From Bradyrhizobium sp. RD5-C2 (GTDB lineage: Bacteria > Pseudomonadota > Alphaproteobacteria > Rhizobiales > Xanthobacteraceae): DNA of 64,000 bases. Under the pieces are notes generated by a model. It did not search any database. It was not told the origin of the DNA and saw only the letters and a list, made by a program, of their open reading frames with translations. Numbering within the stretch: position 1 is the stretch's first letter; each line of letters opens with the position of its first letter. The stretch is taken from assembly GCF_019972155.1 (NCBI RefSeq), contig NZ_BOVL01000019.1, positions 287,818 to 351,817 of the forward strand, given 5' to 3'. This document shows positions 7,509 to 16,096 of the stretch, piece by piece. The translations under genes and the position numbers were made by a program.

Positions 7509-8846
7509 TTGGCCCATTCCGACACCCCGACCCCGCTGGAATCGCGCGTTTGCGGCCCCCTGGCCGGCAAGGTCCGCGTTCCCGGCGACAAATCGATTTC
7601 CCACCGTGCCCTGATCCTCGGGGCGCTTTCGGTAGGCGAAACCCGCATTTCCGGCCTTCTGGAGGGCGAGGACGTCATCAATACCGCCAAATCCATGCGC
7701 GCGCTGGGCGCCAAGGTGGAGCGGACGGCGCCGTTTGCCTGGTCGGTCTCGGGCGTCGGGGTCGGCGGCTTCGCGCAGCCCGCAGCCCCGCTCGATTTCG
7801 GCAATTCCGGCACCGGCTGCCGGCTGGTGATGGGCGCGGTGGCCGGTTGCCCGATCGCGGCCATTTTCGACGGCGACGCCTCGCTGCGTACGCGGCCGAT
7901 GCGCCGGATTCTCGATCCCCTGGAGCTGATGGGGGCCCGGACCAGCGACATCCGGGACGGTGGCCGGCTGCCGCTCACCCTGCACGGCGCCCGCTATCCG
8001 GTGCCGATCGTCTACAAGACCCCGGTCGCCTCGGCCCAGATCAAGTCCGCGGTGCTGCTGGCGGGCCTGTCCGCGCCCGGCATCACCACGGTCATCGAGC
8101 AGGAGGCGAGCCGCGACCACACCGAGCTGATGCTGAAGCATTTCGGCGCCGAGATCTCCACGGAGAAGGAAGGCAGCCACGGCCGCAGGATCTCGCTGAA
8201 CGGCGAGCCCGAGCTGCACGGCGCCGAGGTCGTGGTGCCCGCCGATCCGTCCTCGGCGTCGTTCCCGATCGTGGCGGCGCTGATCGTCGAAGGATCCGAC
8301 GTCGTGTTCTCCGACGTGATGACCAATCCGCTTCGCACCGGCCTGTTCACCACGTTGCGTGAAATGGGCGCCTCGATCGAGGAGAGCGATCTGCGCGGCG
8401 ATGCCGGCGAGCCGATGGCGCAATTGCGCGTGCGTGCCTCGAAGCTGAAGGGCGTCGAGGTGCCGCCGGAGCGCGCGCCGTCGATGATCGACGAATATCT
8501 GGTGCTGGCCGTCGCCGCCGCATTTGCCGAGGGCACCACGATCATGCGCGGCTTGCAGGAGCTGCGCGTCAAAGAGTCCGACCGTCTCGAAGCCACCGCC
8601 GACATGCTGCGCGTCAACGGCGTCAAGGTCGAGGTTTCCGGCGATGACCTGATCGTCGAGGGCCGCGGCCACGTTCCAGGCGGCGGCCTCGTTGCCACCC
8701 ACATGGATCATCGCATCGCGATGTCGGCGCTGGTGATGGGCTGCGCTTCGGATCGGCCGGTGAAGATCGATGACACCGCCTTCATCGCCACCAGTTTCCC
8801 GGATTTCATTCCGATGATGCGCGCGCTCGGAGCTGACTTCGCATGA
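7509..8846 (+). CDS. aroA: 3-phosphoshikimate 1-carboxyvinyltransferase (EPSP synthase), class II type
   Basis: This 445-aa enzyme makes EPSP from shikimate-3-phosphate and PEP in aromatic amino acid synthesis. DKSISHR (27-33), LLEGEDVINTAKSM (50-63), the late RAPSMIDEY block and VKESDR match the class II branch related to CP4. The equivalent of CP4 Ala100 is Gly101 in DFGNSGTGCR, so glyphosate tolerance is not expected. A TTG start at 7509 lies behind AGAGGAC; an ATG at 7476 would add 11 residues without a good ribosome site. It overlaps cmk by ATGA. Confidence 0.93.
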   Translation: MAHSDTPTPLESRVCGPLAGKVRVPGDKSISHRALILGALSVGETRISGLLEGEDVINTAKSMRALGAKVERTAPFAWSVSGVGVGGFAQPAAPLDFGNSGTGCRLVMGAVAGCPIAAIFDGDASLRTRPMRRILDPLELMGARTSDIRDGGRLPLTLHGARYPVPIVYKTPVASAQIKSAVLLAGLSAPGITTVIEQEASRDHTELMLKHFGAEISTEKEGSHGRRISLNGEPELHGAEVVVPADPSSASFPIVAALIVEGSDVVFSDVMTNPLRTGLFTTLREMGASIEESDLRGDAGEPMAQLRVRASKLKGVEVPPERAPSMIDEYLVLAVAAAFAEGTTIMRGLQELRVKESDRLEATADMLRVNGVKVEVSGDDLIVEGRGHVPGGGLVATHMDHRIAMSALVMGCASDRPVKIDDTAFIATSFPDFIPMMRALGADFA

Positions 8847-9472
8847 TCATCGCCATCGACGGACCCGCCGCCTCCGGCAAGGGCACGCTCGGCAAGCGGC
8901 TCGCCCACCACTACGGCTACCGCCATCTCGACACCGGCGTGATCTACCGCGCGGTGGCCTATGCGATGATGGCGCAGGGCGCCGACCTCAACGATGAGGC
9001 GCTGGCGGTGGCCGTCGCGCTCGAGCTCGATCCCGAGAAATTCGGCAATCCGATCCTGAAGACCCAGAAGGTCGGCGAGGGCGCATCCGTCGTCTCGGCC
9101 TTTCCGAGGGTGCGCGAGGCGCTGGTCAGCTTCCAGCGCCAGTTCGCCGCCGATCCGCCCGGTGCGGTGCTGGATGGGCGCGACATCGGCACCGTGATCT
9201 GTCCGGACGCCGACGTGAAGATCTTCGTGGTCGCCGATCCGCGCGTGCGGGCGCGGCGGCGCACCCTGGAGGCCCGCGCCCGCGGCGAGGATGCCGACGA
9301 GGAGGCGGTGCTGGCCGACATCCTCAAGCGTGACGATCGGGACAAGAACCGCGCGATTGCGCCCCTGCGGCCGGCGGCGGACGCCCACACGCTGGACAAT
9401 TCCAATCTCGACATCGAGGCCGGTGTCCGCGCCGCTATCGCCATTGTCGAGGCGGCGCGCGCCCGGCGCTGA
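8843..9472 (+). CDS. cmk: cytidylate kinase
   Basis: This 209-aa kinase phosphorylates CMP and dCMP. The P-loop GPAASGKGTLGKRLA (residues 6-20) and the following HLDTGVIYRAVA substrate block are standard, as is the DGRDIGTVICPDA block. The lid region VLADILKRDDRDKNR is present. The start overlaps the aroA stop, and aroA-cmk-rpsA is a common bacterial order. Here rpsA has its own leader after a gap containing a divergent small gene. Confidence 0.96.
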   Translation: MIIAIDGPAASGKGTLGKRLAHHYGYRHLDTGVIYRAVAYAMMAQGADLNDEALAVAVALELDPEKFGNPILKTQKVGEGASVVSAFPRVREALVSFQRQFAADPPGAVLDGRDIGTVICPDADVKIFVVADPRVRARRRTLEARARGEDADEEAVLADILKRDDRDKNRAIAPLRPAADAHTLDNSNLDIEAGVRAAIAIVEAARARR

Positions 9473-9490
9473 TCGGTCAGGCTCCGGACA

Positions 9491-9533
9491 AGAAAAAGCG
9501 CGATGACGAGGTCATCGCGCCAAGCTCGTTTTT
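9491..9533. terminator. bidirectional terminator between cmk and the small exported ORF
   Basis: GCGCGATGAC (9498-9507) pairs perfectly with GTCATCGCGC (9511-9520) across a GAG loop. On the minus strand the stem is followed immediately by TTTTTC, an intrinsic terminator for the gene at 9576-9749. On the plus strand a T5 run follows 8 nt after the stem and could also end the cmk transcript. Confidence 0.8.
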
Positions 9534-9575
9534 AGACCGGCCCGCTTTGGACCGTCTGCTTTTGGACCCGTTGGA

Positions 9576-9749
9576 TCAGTTCTTCGACCAGTAGCGGTCG
9601 AACGGCAATTCCTGCTCGGCCATGCTGAGCAGCGGCTGCGCCACCGTGGCAGACGCGCCGTCCGCGGCCGGAGCAGCGCCGGGCATCCCGGCAATCGCAT
9701 TTCCGATCGTCAGGACGGCGATCGCCGCCAGCACCACAAAGCTTTTCAT
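9576..9749 (-). CDS. 57-aa exported small protein, function unknown
   Basis: This ORF starts MKSFVVLAAIAVLTIGNAIA behind a CAGGGGGAT ribosome site, and the hairpin at 9498-9520 terminates it. The first 20 residues form a Sec signal peptide with a likely cut near NAIAG. The mature part is about 35 residues, rich in Ala and Pro at first and then ending SMAEQELPFDRYWSKN. It converges with cmk. Ribosome site, signal peptide and terminator together make it a credible gene missed by length cut-offs; no family was recognised. Confidence 0.7.
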   Translation of the reverse strand: MKSFVVLAAIAVLTIGNAIAGMPGAAPAADGASATVAQPLLSMAEQELPFDRYWSKN

Positions 9750-9929
9750 TGGTAATCCCCCTGTTTTGAACGGTGCTATCGTATGGGGTGCTGCTTAAGG
9801 GCGGGTTCCGCGGCGTTCTCCTGCGGGGGCATTTCACGCGACTCGGTCAACAGCGCGTTGCGAGGCCGGATCTGGAGCGCCGTCGGGGCGAGATTAGCCT
9901 TAAGCGCCCGTAAATCGGGCATTTCCGGC

Positions 9930-9958
9930 TTGCCCAAAATGGGCCCCGGAGCTATATC
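9930..9958 (+). promoter_or_regulatory. candidate rpsA promoter
   Basis: TTGCCC (9930-9935) and TATATC (9953-9958) are spaced by 17 bp and embedded as CTTGCC-N17-CTATAT, the usual form of sigma-70-type promoters in rhizobia. It lies about 290 bp upstream of the rpsA start, which implies a long leader. Other parts of the 9750-10246 gap show no supportable gene. Confidence 0.4.
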
Positions 9959-10161
9959 AGCGCCGTTCGGAGCGCCATCGACCGTGTCGAGGCCGTGTCT
10001 GAGCGGGCCGGCGCCGGGTTTGAACCCTCGCCGCATCTGGAGGAACGCCCGCTCCCAGGTCTTGAAGTCGATATTTTCGTTTCAGGCTCCGGACAATTCA
10101 AACGTACCGAACGTGCAGTTTTACTGCCGGCCCGCTGTTGCACCTCCTGCAATGAGCGGTC

Positions 10162-10184
10162 GTCAGGGTTTGCGGAACCCTGAC
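10162..10184 (+). promoter_or_regulatory. hairpin in the rpsA leader
   Basis: GTCAGGGTT (10162-10170) and AACCCTGAC (10176-10184) form a perfect 9-bp stem with a TGCGG loop, ending 62 nt before the rpsA start. Ribosomal protein S1 autoregulates its own translation through leader structure in E. coli. A similar role here is inferred from position only. Confidence 0.45.
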
Positions 10185-10246
10185 ACTTCACGCGCGGTGC
10201 GCCCATCAACCCGAACGGCCGGCACGATCCCGCATTTGGAGAACAA

Positions 10247-11956
10247 ATGGCTTCGAATACTGTGTCTTCCTATACCCCCACCCGCGACGACTTCGCGGCG
10301 ATGCTTGATGAATCCTTTGCCGGCGGCAATTTGCAGGAAAGCTCGGTCATCAAGGGCAAGGTGGTTGCAATTGAGAAGGACATGGCCGTCATCGACGTCG
10401 GCCTGAAGACCGAAGGCCGCGTGGCGCTGCGCGAATTCGCCGGCCCCGGCCGTGAAAGCGATCTGAAAGTCGGCGACGAGGTCGAGGTGTTCCTCGACCG
10501 GATCGAGAATGCGCTCGGTGAAGCCGTGCTGTCGCGCGACAAGGCGCGCCGCGAGGAAAGCTGGGGCAAGCTCGAGAAGGCGTTCCAGAACAACGAAAAG
10601 GTCAACGGCGTCATCTTCAACCAGGTCAAGGGCGGCTTCACGGTCGACCTCGACGGTGCGGTGGCCTTCCTGCCGCGCTCGCAGGTCGACATTCGCCCGA
10701 TCCGCGACGTCGCGCCGCTGATGAACAACTCGCAGCCGTTCCAGATCCTCAAGATGGACCGCCGCCGCGGCAACATCGTGGTGTCGCGCCGCACGGTTCT
10801 CGAAGAGACCCGCGCCGAGCAGCGCCAGGAGCTGGTGCAGAACCTCGAAGAGGGTCAGGTGATCGACGGCGTGGTCAAGAACATCACCGATTACGGTGCG
10901 TTCGTTGATCTCGGCGGCATCGACGGCCTGCTCCACGTGACCGATATCGCCTGGCGTCGCGTCAACCACCCGACCGAGGTGCTGACCATCGGCCAGACCG
11001 TGAAGGTCAAGATCATCAAGATCAACCACGAGACGCACCGCATCTCGCTGGGCATGAAGCAGCTGCTGGATGATCCGTGGCAGGGTATCGAAGCCAAGTA
11101 CCCGCTGGGTGCCCGCTTCACCGGCCGCGTCACCAACATCACCGACTACGGCGCGTTCGTCGAGCTCGAGCCGGGCATCGAAGGCCTGATCCACGTCTCC
11201 GAGATGTCGTGGACCAAGAAGAACATGCACCCCGGCAAGATCGTTTCGACCTCGCAGGAAGTCGAAGTGCAGGTGCTCGAAGTGGATTCGGTCAAGCGCC
11301 GCATCTCGCTCGGCCTCAAGCAGACCATGCGCAATCCCTGGGAAGTCTTCGTCGAGAAGTTCCCGGTCGGTTCGGTGGTCGAGGGCGAGGTCAAGAACAA
11401 GACCGAGTTCGGTCTGTTCCTCGGTCTCGAGGGCGACGTCGACGGCATGGTCCACCTCTCCGACCTCGACTGGAAGCTTCCGGGCGAGCAGGTCATCGAC
11501 AACTTCAAGAAGGGCGACATGGTCAAGGCCGTGGTGCTCGATGTCGATGTCGAGAAGGAGCGTATCTCGCTCGGCGTCAAGCAGCTCGAAGGCGACCCCT
11601 TCGCCGAGCCGGGTGACGTCAAGAAGGGCGCGGTCGTGACCTGCGAAGTGCTCGAAGTGAAGGAGAGCGGCATCGAGGTCCGGATTTCGGGCACCGAGTT
11701 CACCACCTTCATCAAGCGGTCCGAGCTGGCCCGCGATCGCAACGACCAGCGCGCCGAACGCTTCGCCGTCGGCGAGAAGGTCGATGCCCGCGTCATCCAG
11801 TTCGACAAGAAGGCCCGCAAGGTGCAGGTCTCGATCAAGGCGCTGGAAGTTGCCGAAGAGAAGGAAGCCATCGCGCAGTACGGCTCCTCCGATTCGGGAG
11901 CGACGCTTGGCGACATCCTCGGCACCGCGCTGAAGAACCGCGGCACCGACAAGTAA
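10247..11956 (+). CDS. rpsA: 30S ribosomal protein S1
   Basis: This 569-aa protein is built of six S1 (OB-fold) repeats; the repeated ITDYGAFVDLGGIDGLLHVT and ITDYGAFVELEPGIEGLIHVS strands are obvious in repeats 3 and 4. Repeats 1-2 bind the ribosome, while 3-6 bind mRNA and help initiate transcripts with weak Shine-Dalgarno sites. Length is usual for alphaproteobacteria. It follows aroA-cmk as in many bacteria and is closed by a strong terminator. Confidence 0.98.
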   Translation: MASNTVSSYTPTRDDFAAMLDESFAGGNLQESSVIKGKVVAIEKDMAVIDVGLKTEGRVALREFAGPGRESDLKVGDEVEVFLDRIENALGEAVLSRDKARREESWGKLEKAFQNNEKVNGVIFNQVKGGFTVDLDGAVAFLPRSQVDIRPIRDVAPLMNNSQPFQILKMDRRRGNIVVSRRTVLEETRAEQRQELVQNLEEGQVIDGVVKNITDYGAFVDLGGIDGLLHVTDIAWRRVNHPTEVLTIGQTVKVKIIKINHETHRISLGMKQLLDDPWQGIEAKYPLGARFTGRVTNITDYGAFVELEPGIEGLIHVSEMSWTKKNMHPGKIVSTSQEVEVQVLEVDSVKRRISLGLKQTMRNPWEVFVEKFPVGSVVEGEVKNKTEFGLFLGLEGDVDGMVHLSDLDWKLPGEQVIDNFKKGDMVKAVVLDVDVEKERISLGVKQLEGDPFAEPGDVKKGAVVTCEVLEVKESGIEVRISGTEFTTFIKRSELARDRNDQRAERFAVGEKVDARVIQFDKKARKVQVSIKALEVAEEKEAIAQYGSSDSGATLGDILGTALKNRGTDK

Positions 11957-11984
11957 GCATTCGTCTCGTTGAGGCGAACATCGG

Positions 11985-12012
11985 GGCCCCGGCGCAAGCC
12001 GGGGCCTTTTTT
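11985..12012 (+). terminator. rpsA intrinsic terminator
   Basis: GGCCCCGGC and GCCGGGGCC form a 9-bp stem closed by a GCAA tetraloop (11985-12006), followed directly by TTTTTT. It sits 28 bp after the rpsA stop. Confidence 0.93.
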
Positions 12013-12020
12013 GTTGTCCC

Positions 12021-12050
12021 GTAGCCCGGATGAAGCGCAGCGAAATCCGG
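12021..12050. repeat. dispersed palindromic repeat, half copy
   Basis: GTAGCCCGGATGAAGCGCAG and the following CGAAATCCGG match, with one difference, the left part of the element at 54254-54373. Only one side is present here. The remaining 12051-12180 stretch before sppA shows no clear promoter. Confidence 0.65.
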
Positions 12051-12180
12051 CAGGTACCGTCAGGTCGCGGGCCTTGTTTTCTTCATATTGCGTCGCAATT
12101 GATGTATTTGGCTAAGCTGATAGTGACGCTGCGACGGCAAAACGCGCGGATTGCGCGCTGACTATTTCTGGAGAGATCGG

Positions 12181-13158
12181 ATGTCGCTGGATTCAGACGT
12201 GATCGTCGACCGTCGCCGGATCAGGCGCAAGCTGACATTTTGGCGCGTCGCCGCTGCGGTCATTGCAATCGCGGCCATCGTCGGCGTGGGTGTGATCGCC
12301 GCCGGCGGACGCGGCGCCTTCTCGACGTCGAACGCGATCGCGCGGATCAATATCGACGGACTGATCCGCAGCGACCAGGAGCGCGTCGAGGCGCTGGAGC
12401 GGCTCGGCAAGTCGAGCTATGCGGCCGTTGTCGTGCACATCAATTCGCCCGGCGGCACCACCGCGGGCTCCGAGCAGCTTTACGATTCGCTGGTGCAGTT
12501 GAAGGCGAAGAAGCCGCTTGTCGTCGTGGTCGAGGGATTGGCGGCCTCGGGCGGCTACATCACGGCGATCGCCTCCGACCATATCGTCGCCCAGCAGACC
12601 TCGCTGGTCGGCTCGATTGGCGTGCTGTTCCAGTTTCCCAACGTGTCCGAATTGCTCAAGACCGTCGGCGTGAAGATGGAAGAGATCAAATCTTCCCCGC
12701 TGAAGGCGGCGCCCAACGGCTTCGAGCCGACCAGCCCGGAGGCCCGCGCCGCGATCGACGGCCTGGTCAAGGATTCCTATGCCTGGTTCCGTGGATTGGT
12801 GAAGGAACGGCGCGGCATGGATGACGCCCTGCTGGAGAAGGTCGCGGACGGCCGCGTCTTCACCGGCCGGCAGGCGGTCGATCTCAAGCTGATCGATCAG
12901 CTCGGGGATGAAAAGACCGCGATCGCCTGGCTGGTTGCGGAGAAGAAGGTCAAAAGCGACCTGCCGGTGCGCAATTACAAGCTTAATCCGCGATTCAGCG
13001 ACCTGACCTTCCTGCGCACCGCCGCGTCGATGACGCTCGATGCGTTCGGTCTTGGTGGCATCGCGCGGCGGATCGAGCAGGGTGGCGTGGCCCAGGCGGT
13101 CGACCGATTCGGGCTCGACGGCATGCTGGCGCTGTGGACTCCCGGAGGAACCGACTAG
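12181..13158 (+). CDS. sppA: signal peptide peptidase SppA (S49 family)
   Basis: This 325-aa inner-membrane serine protease degrades cleaved signal peptides. It has one N-terminal membrane anchor (about residues 19-43) after a basic head, then a single S49 domain of the short form. The nucleophile is Ser123 in GLAASGGYI and the general base is probably Lys175 in SSPLKAAP. NSPGG near residue 88 forms the oxyanion region. The start at 12181 follows GGAGAGATCGG; an in-frame codon 30 nt upstream lacks such a site. Confidence 0.93.
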   Translation: MSLDSDVIVDRRRIRRKLTFWRVAAAVIAIAAIVGVGVIAAGGRGAFSTSNAIARINIDGLIRSDQERVEALERLGKSSYAAVVVHINSPGGTTAGSEQLYDSLVQLKAKKPLVVVVEGLAASGGYITAIASDHIVAQQTSLVGSIGVLFQFPNVSELLKTVGVKMEEIKSSPLKAAPNGFEPTSPEARAAIDGLVKDSYAWFRGLVKERRGMDDALLEKVADGRVFTGRQAVDLKLIDQLGDEKTAIAWLVAEKKVKSDLPVRNYKLNPRFSDLTFLRTAASMTLDAFGLGGIARRIEQGGVAQAVDRFGLDGMLALWTPGGTD

Positions 13159-13271
13159 TCGAGAGCGAAAGGCGTACTGATCAGGGTATTCCCGCTCAGC
13201 GGGAATCGCCGCATGCCCCAATTGGGCTATTTGTCACGCGATTTCGCGGCGCCCTAAATCGATTTAGCGTC

Positions 13272-13300
13272 TTGACAGTGCACGGCATTTTCACGGAAAT
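13272..13300 (+). promoter_or_regulatory. candidate ihfB promoter
   Basis: A perfect -35 box TTGACA (13272-13277) is followed 17 bp later by GGAAAT (13295-13300), a poor -10 that matches TATAAT only at its last three positions. It lies 32 bp before the ihfB start, in the 174-bp gap after sppA. Confidence 0.4.
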
Positions 13301-13332
13301 GGGTTTCCGCAAGAGCCCGGATCCCATTTTCG

Positions 13333-13662
13333 ATGATCAAATCCGAACTTGTTCAGCGTATCGCCGAGCACAACCCGCACCTCTACCAGCGGGACGTCGA
13401 GAACATTGTGAATGCGATTCTCGATGAAATCGTCGCGGCGCTGGCGCGTGGCGACCGCGTCGAGCTACGCGGTTTTGGCGCGTTCTCGGTGAAGCATCGC
13501 CCGGCCCGTGCCGGCCGCAACCCGCGTACCGGCGAGCATGTGCCGGTCGACCAGAAGAGCGTGCCGTTCTTCAAGACCGGCAAGGAAATGCGCGAGCGCC
13601 TCAATCGCGACGAGGCTGAGGCGGGAGCCTCCAAGATCGACGCGCCCAAGGCTGACGCCTAA
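13333..13662 (+). CDS. ihfB: integration host factor subunit beta
   Basis: This 109-aa HU/IHF-family protein binds and sharply bends DNA as a heterodimer with IhfA, whose gene is not in this window. The family signature GRNPRTGEHVPV, whose proline intercalates at the kink, lies near residues 60-71. The N-terminal helix block and the VELRGFGAFSVK strand are intact. The acidic-basic C-terminal tail after residue 95 is typical of rhizobial forms. Confidence 0.96.
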   Translation: MIKSELVQRIAEHNPHLYQRDVENIVNAILDEIVAALARGDRVELRGFGAFSVKHRPARAGRNPRTGEHVPVDQKSVPFFKTGKEMRERLNRDEAEAGASKIDAPKADA

Positions 13663-13749
13663 CAAGGCGGACGGTTGGCGCGCGACGTCCGGCGTTGCCG
13701 TGCGGCGGGCGATGCGCCCGCACTTTCTCCATCGCTGCGAGAGACGGTC

Positions 13750-14136
13750 ATGCGAAAGTTCTTCACGGCAGTCGTCGTCGTTCCGCTCGGACTGATCTTC
13801 ATCATCTTCGCCGTCGCCAACCGTCACTGGGTGACGGTGTCGTTCGATCCCTTCAACTCTGTGACGCCGACGGTTGCGGTCACACTGCCGCTGTTCGTCG
13901 TCATCATCGCGTCCGCCATTCTTGGCGTGATCGCCGGTGGCATCGGAACCTGGTTCAAGCAGGGGCGCTGGCGCCGTGCCGCCCGCCAGCATGAGGCCGA
14001 CGCCCGCCACGTCCGTGCCGAGCTCGCCGACCTCAGGGCCGTTGCCTCCCGGGACGACGCGCAGCGTCGTTCGGCCCCGGCCCAGCTTGGGTTTTACGGG
14101 CCCAATGGGCGAGACAAGCAGGGCGCGACGTTGTAG
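13750..14136 (+). CDS. LapA/DUF1049-type small inner-membrane protein
   Basis: This 128-aa protein begins MRKFFTAVVVVPLGLIF. It has two membrane segments (about residues 5-22 and 43-66) joined by the short NRHWVTVSFDPF loop characteristic of the LapA domain. A cytoplasmic helical, Arg- and Ala-rich tail predicts a coiled coil. In E. coli LapA acts with LapB in controlling LPS synthesis; no lapB is adjacent here, so that function is not established. It lies between ihfB and trpF, as in many alphaproteobacteria. Confidence 0.82.
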   Translation: MRKFFTAVVVVPLGLIFIIFAVANRHWVTVSFDPFNSVTPTVAVTLPLFVVIIASAILGVIAGGIGTWFKQGRWRRAARQHEADARHVRAELADLRAVASRDDAQRRSAPAQLGFYGPNGRDKQGATL

Positions 14137-14210
14137 AACCCGCCCCGTCGGACCGGGTTCAGCCCTGTTCCGGACGCCCGAAAACCCGCTTTGAGACCCG
14201 TTTCGAGACC

Positions 14211-14882
14211 ATGCCCCTGCTCGTCAAAATCTGCGGCCTGTCCACGCGCGAGACGCTCGACGTCGCGCTTGAGGGCGGCGCGGACATGGTGGGGTTCGTG
14301 TTCTTCCCGCCGTCGCCGCGCCATATCAGCCTCGAGACCGCGCGTGAGCTTGGCAAACAGGCCAAGGGCCGCGCCGTCAAGGTCGCGCTGACCGTCGATG
14401 CCGACGACGCTACGCTGGAAAACATCGTCGAGACGCTGCGGCCGGATATCCTGCAATTGCACGGCAAGGAAACCACCGCGCGGCTGCGCGACATCAAGCA
14501 GAAGTTCGGCCTGCCGCTGATGAAGGCGCTCCCGGTCGAGACCGCGGCCGACCTCGCCCCGCTGCCGGGCTATGCCGGCGTCGCCGACCGTATCCTGTTC
14601 GATGCCCGCGCGCCGAAGGATGCCACGCGGCCGGGCGGTCTCGGTGCGCCGTTTGATTGGCACCTGCTGGAAAATCTCGATCTCGCGCTGCCCTACATGG
14701 TCTCCGGCGGGCTCAACGCCGACAACGTCGCCGAAGCTGTCCGCGTCACCCGCGCCGGCGGGGTCGACGTGTCGTCGGGCGTCGAGCGCACGCCGGGCGT
14801 CAAGGATCCCGAGCTGATCCGCGCCTTCATCCGCGCCGCACGCGCAACCCAAAGAACGACCCAAGAACTGATGGTTCGATGA
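14211..14882 (+). CDS. trpF: phosphoribosylanthranilate isomerase
   Basis: This 223-aa TIM-barrel enzyme catalyses the Amadori rearrangement in tryptophan synthesis. The catalytic cysteine is Cys7 in VKICGLS; the general acid Asp sits in LFDARAP. The phosphate-binding segment is SGGLNADNVAEAV and the late SSGVE strand is intact. It overlaps trpB by ATGA, starting the trpF-trpB-trpA run. Confidence 0.96.
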   Translation: MPLLVKICGLSTRETLDVALEGGADMVGFVFFPPSPRHISLETARELGKQAKGRAVKVALTVDADDATLENIVETLRPDILQLHGKETTARLRDIKQKFGLPLMKALPVETAADLAPLPGYAGVADRILFDARAPKDATRPGGLGAPFDWHLLENLDLALPYMVSGGLNADNVAEAVRVTRAGGVDVSSGVERTPGVKDPELIRAFIRAARATQRTTQELMVR

Positions 14883-16096
14883 ATCAAAACCTGCCCAATT
14901 CCTTCCGCAGCGGCCCCGACGAACGCGGGCATTTCGGCATCTTCGGCGGACGCTTCGTCGCGGAAACGCTGATGCCGCTGATCCTCGATCTCGAAAAGGC
15001 CTATGCCGACGCCAAGGCCGATCCGGCGTTCCAGGCCGAGATGAATGTCTATCTGAAGGATTATGTCGGCCGGCCCTCGCCGCTGTATTTCGCCGAACGG
15101 CTCACCGAGCATCTCGGCGGCGCCAAGATTTATCTGAAGCGCGAGGAGCTCAACCACACCGGTTCGCACAAGGTCAACAACGTGCTCGGCCAGATCATGG
15201 TCGCGCGCCGCATGGGCAAGAAGCGCATCATCGCCGAGACCGGCGCGGGCCAGCATGGCGTGGCGACGGCGACGCTGTGCGCGCGCTTCGGGCTCGAATG
15301 CGTGGTCTATATGGGCGCCGTCGACGTCGAGCGGCAGCAGCCCAACGTGATCCGCATGGAGATGCTGGGCGCCAAGGTCGTCCCGGTGCAGTCGGGTGCG
15401 CGCACGCTGAAGGACGCGATGAACGACGCGCTGCGCGACTGGGTCACCAACGTGCACAACACCTTCTATTGCATCGGCACGGTGGCGGGTCCGCACCCCT
15501 ATCCGATGATGGTGCGTGACTTCCAGTCGATCATTGGCCACGAGACGCGCAACCAGATGCAGGAGGCCGAGGGCCGCCTGCCGGACTCGCTGATCGCCTG
15601 CATCGGCGGCGGCTCCAATGCGATGGGCCTGTTCCATCCGTTCCTCGACGATCCCTCGGTCGAGATTTTTGGCGTCGAGGCGGCCGGTCACGGTCTGACG
15701 CAGCTGCATGCGGCCTCGCTCGCCGGCGGGCGCCCCGGCGTGCTGCACGGCAACCGCACCTATCTTTTGATGGACGCCGACGGCCAGATCGAGGAAGCGC
15801 ATTCGATCTCGGCCGGCCTCGACTATCCCGGCATCGGCCCCGAGCACGCATGGCTGCATGAGGCAGGCCGCGTCAAATATCTCTCGGCCACCGACGAGGA
15901 AGCGCTGGCAGCATTCCAGCTGCTGTCGCGCCTCGAAGGCATCATCCCCGCGCTGGAATCCGCGCACGCGATCGCAAAGCTGTCCGAACTCGCGCCGCAG
16001 CGGCCGAAGGATCACCTGATGGTGGTCAACCTCTCGGGCCGTGGCGACAAGGACGTGCCGCAGGTCGGCGATATCTTGAAGGCGAGGCAAAAGTGA
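14879..16096 (+). CDS. trpB: tryptophan synthase beta chain
   Basis: This 405-aa PLP enzyme joins indole to serine. The PLP lysine lies in LNHTGSHKVNN (family K-binding motif), and the phosphate loop is GGGSNAMG. The 5' ATG overlaps the trpF stop, and the 3' end overlaps trpA by GTGA, so the three genes are translationally coupled. Indole is passed from TrpA through the intersubunit tunnel. Confidence 0.98.
   Translation: MNQNLPNSFRSGPDERGHFGIFGGRFVAETLMPLILDLEKAYADAKADPAFQAEMNVYLKDYVGRPSPLYFAERLTEHLGGAKIYLKREELNHTGSHKVNNVLGQIMVARRMGKKRIIAETGAGQHGVATATLCARFGLECVVYMGAVDVERQQPNVIRMEMLGAKVVPVQSGARTLKDAMNDALRDWVTNVHNTFYCIGTVAGPHPYPMMVRDFQSIIGHETRNQMQEAEGRLPDSLIACIGGGSNAMGLFHPFLDDPSVEIFGVEAAGHGLTQLHAASLAGGRPGVLHGNRTYLLMDADGQIEEAHSISAGLDYPGIGPEHAWLHEAGRVKYLSATDEEALAAFQLLSRLEGIIPALESAHAIAKLSELAPQRPKDHLMVVNLSGRGDKDVPQVGDILKARQK

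Noticed and set aside
10008..10036. GGGTTTGAACCC-like motif resembling a tRNA T-arm
   Set aside because: No matching acceptor stem, anticodon arm or CCA could be built around it.
9783..10406. 207-aa plus-strand frame in the rpsA leader
   Set aside because: It runs into rpsA out of frame and its composition is Arg/Pro/Ser-rich; no ribosome site.
11887..11956. A possible further S1-type domain at the end of rpsA
   Set aside because: The tail after repeat six is a short low-complexity end, not another OB fold.
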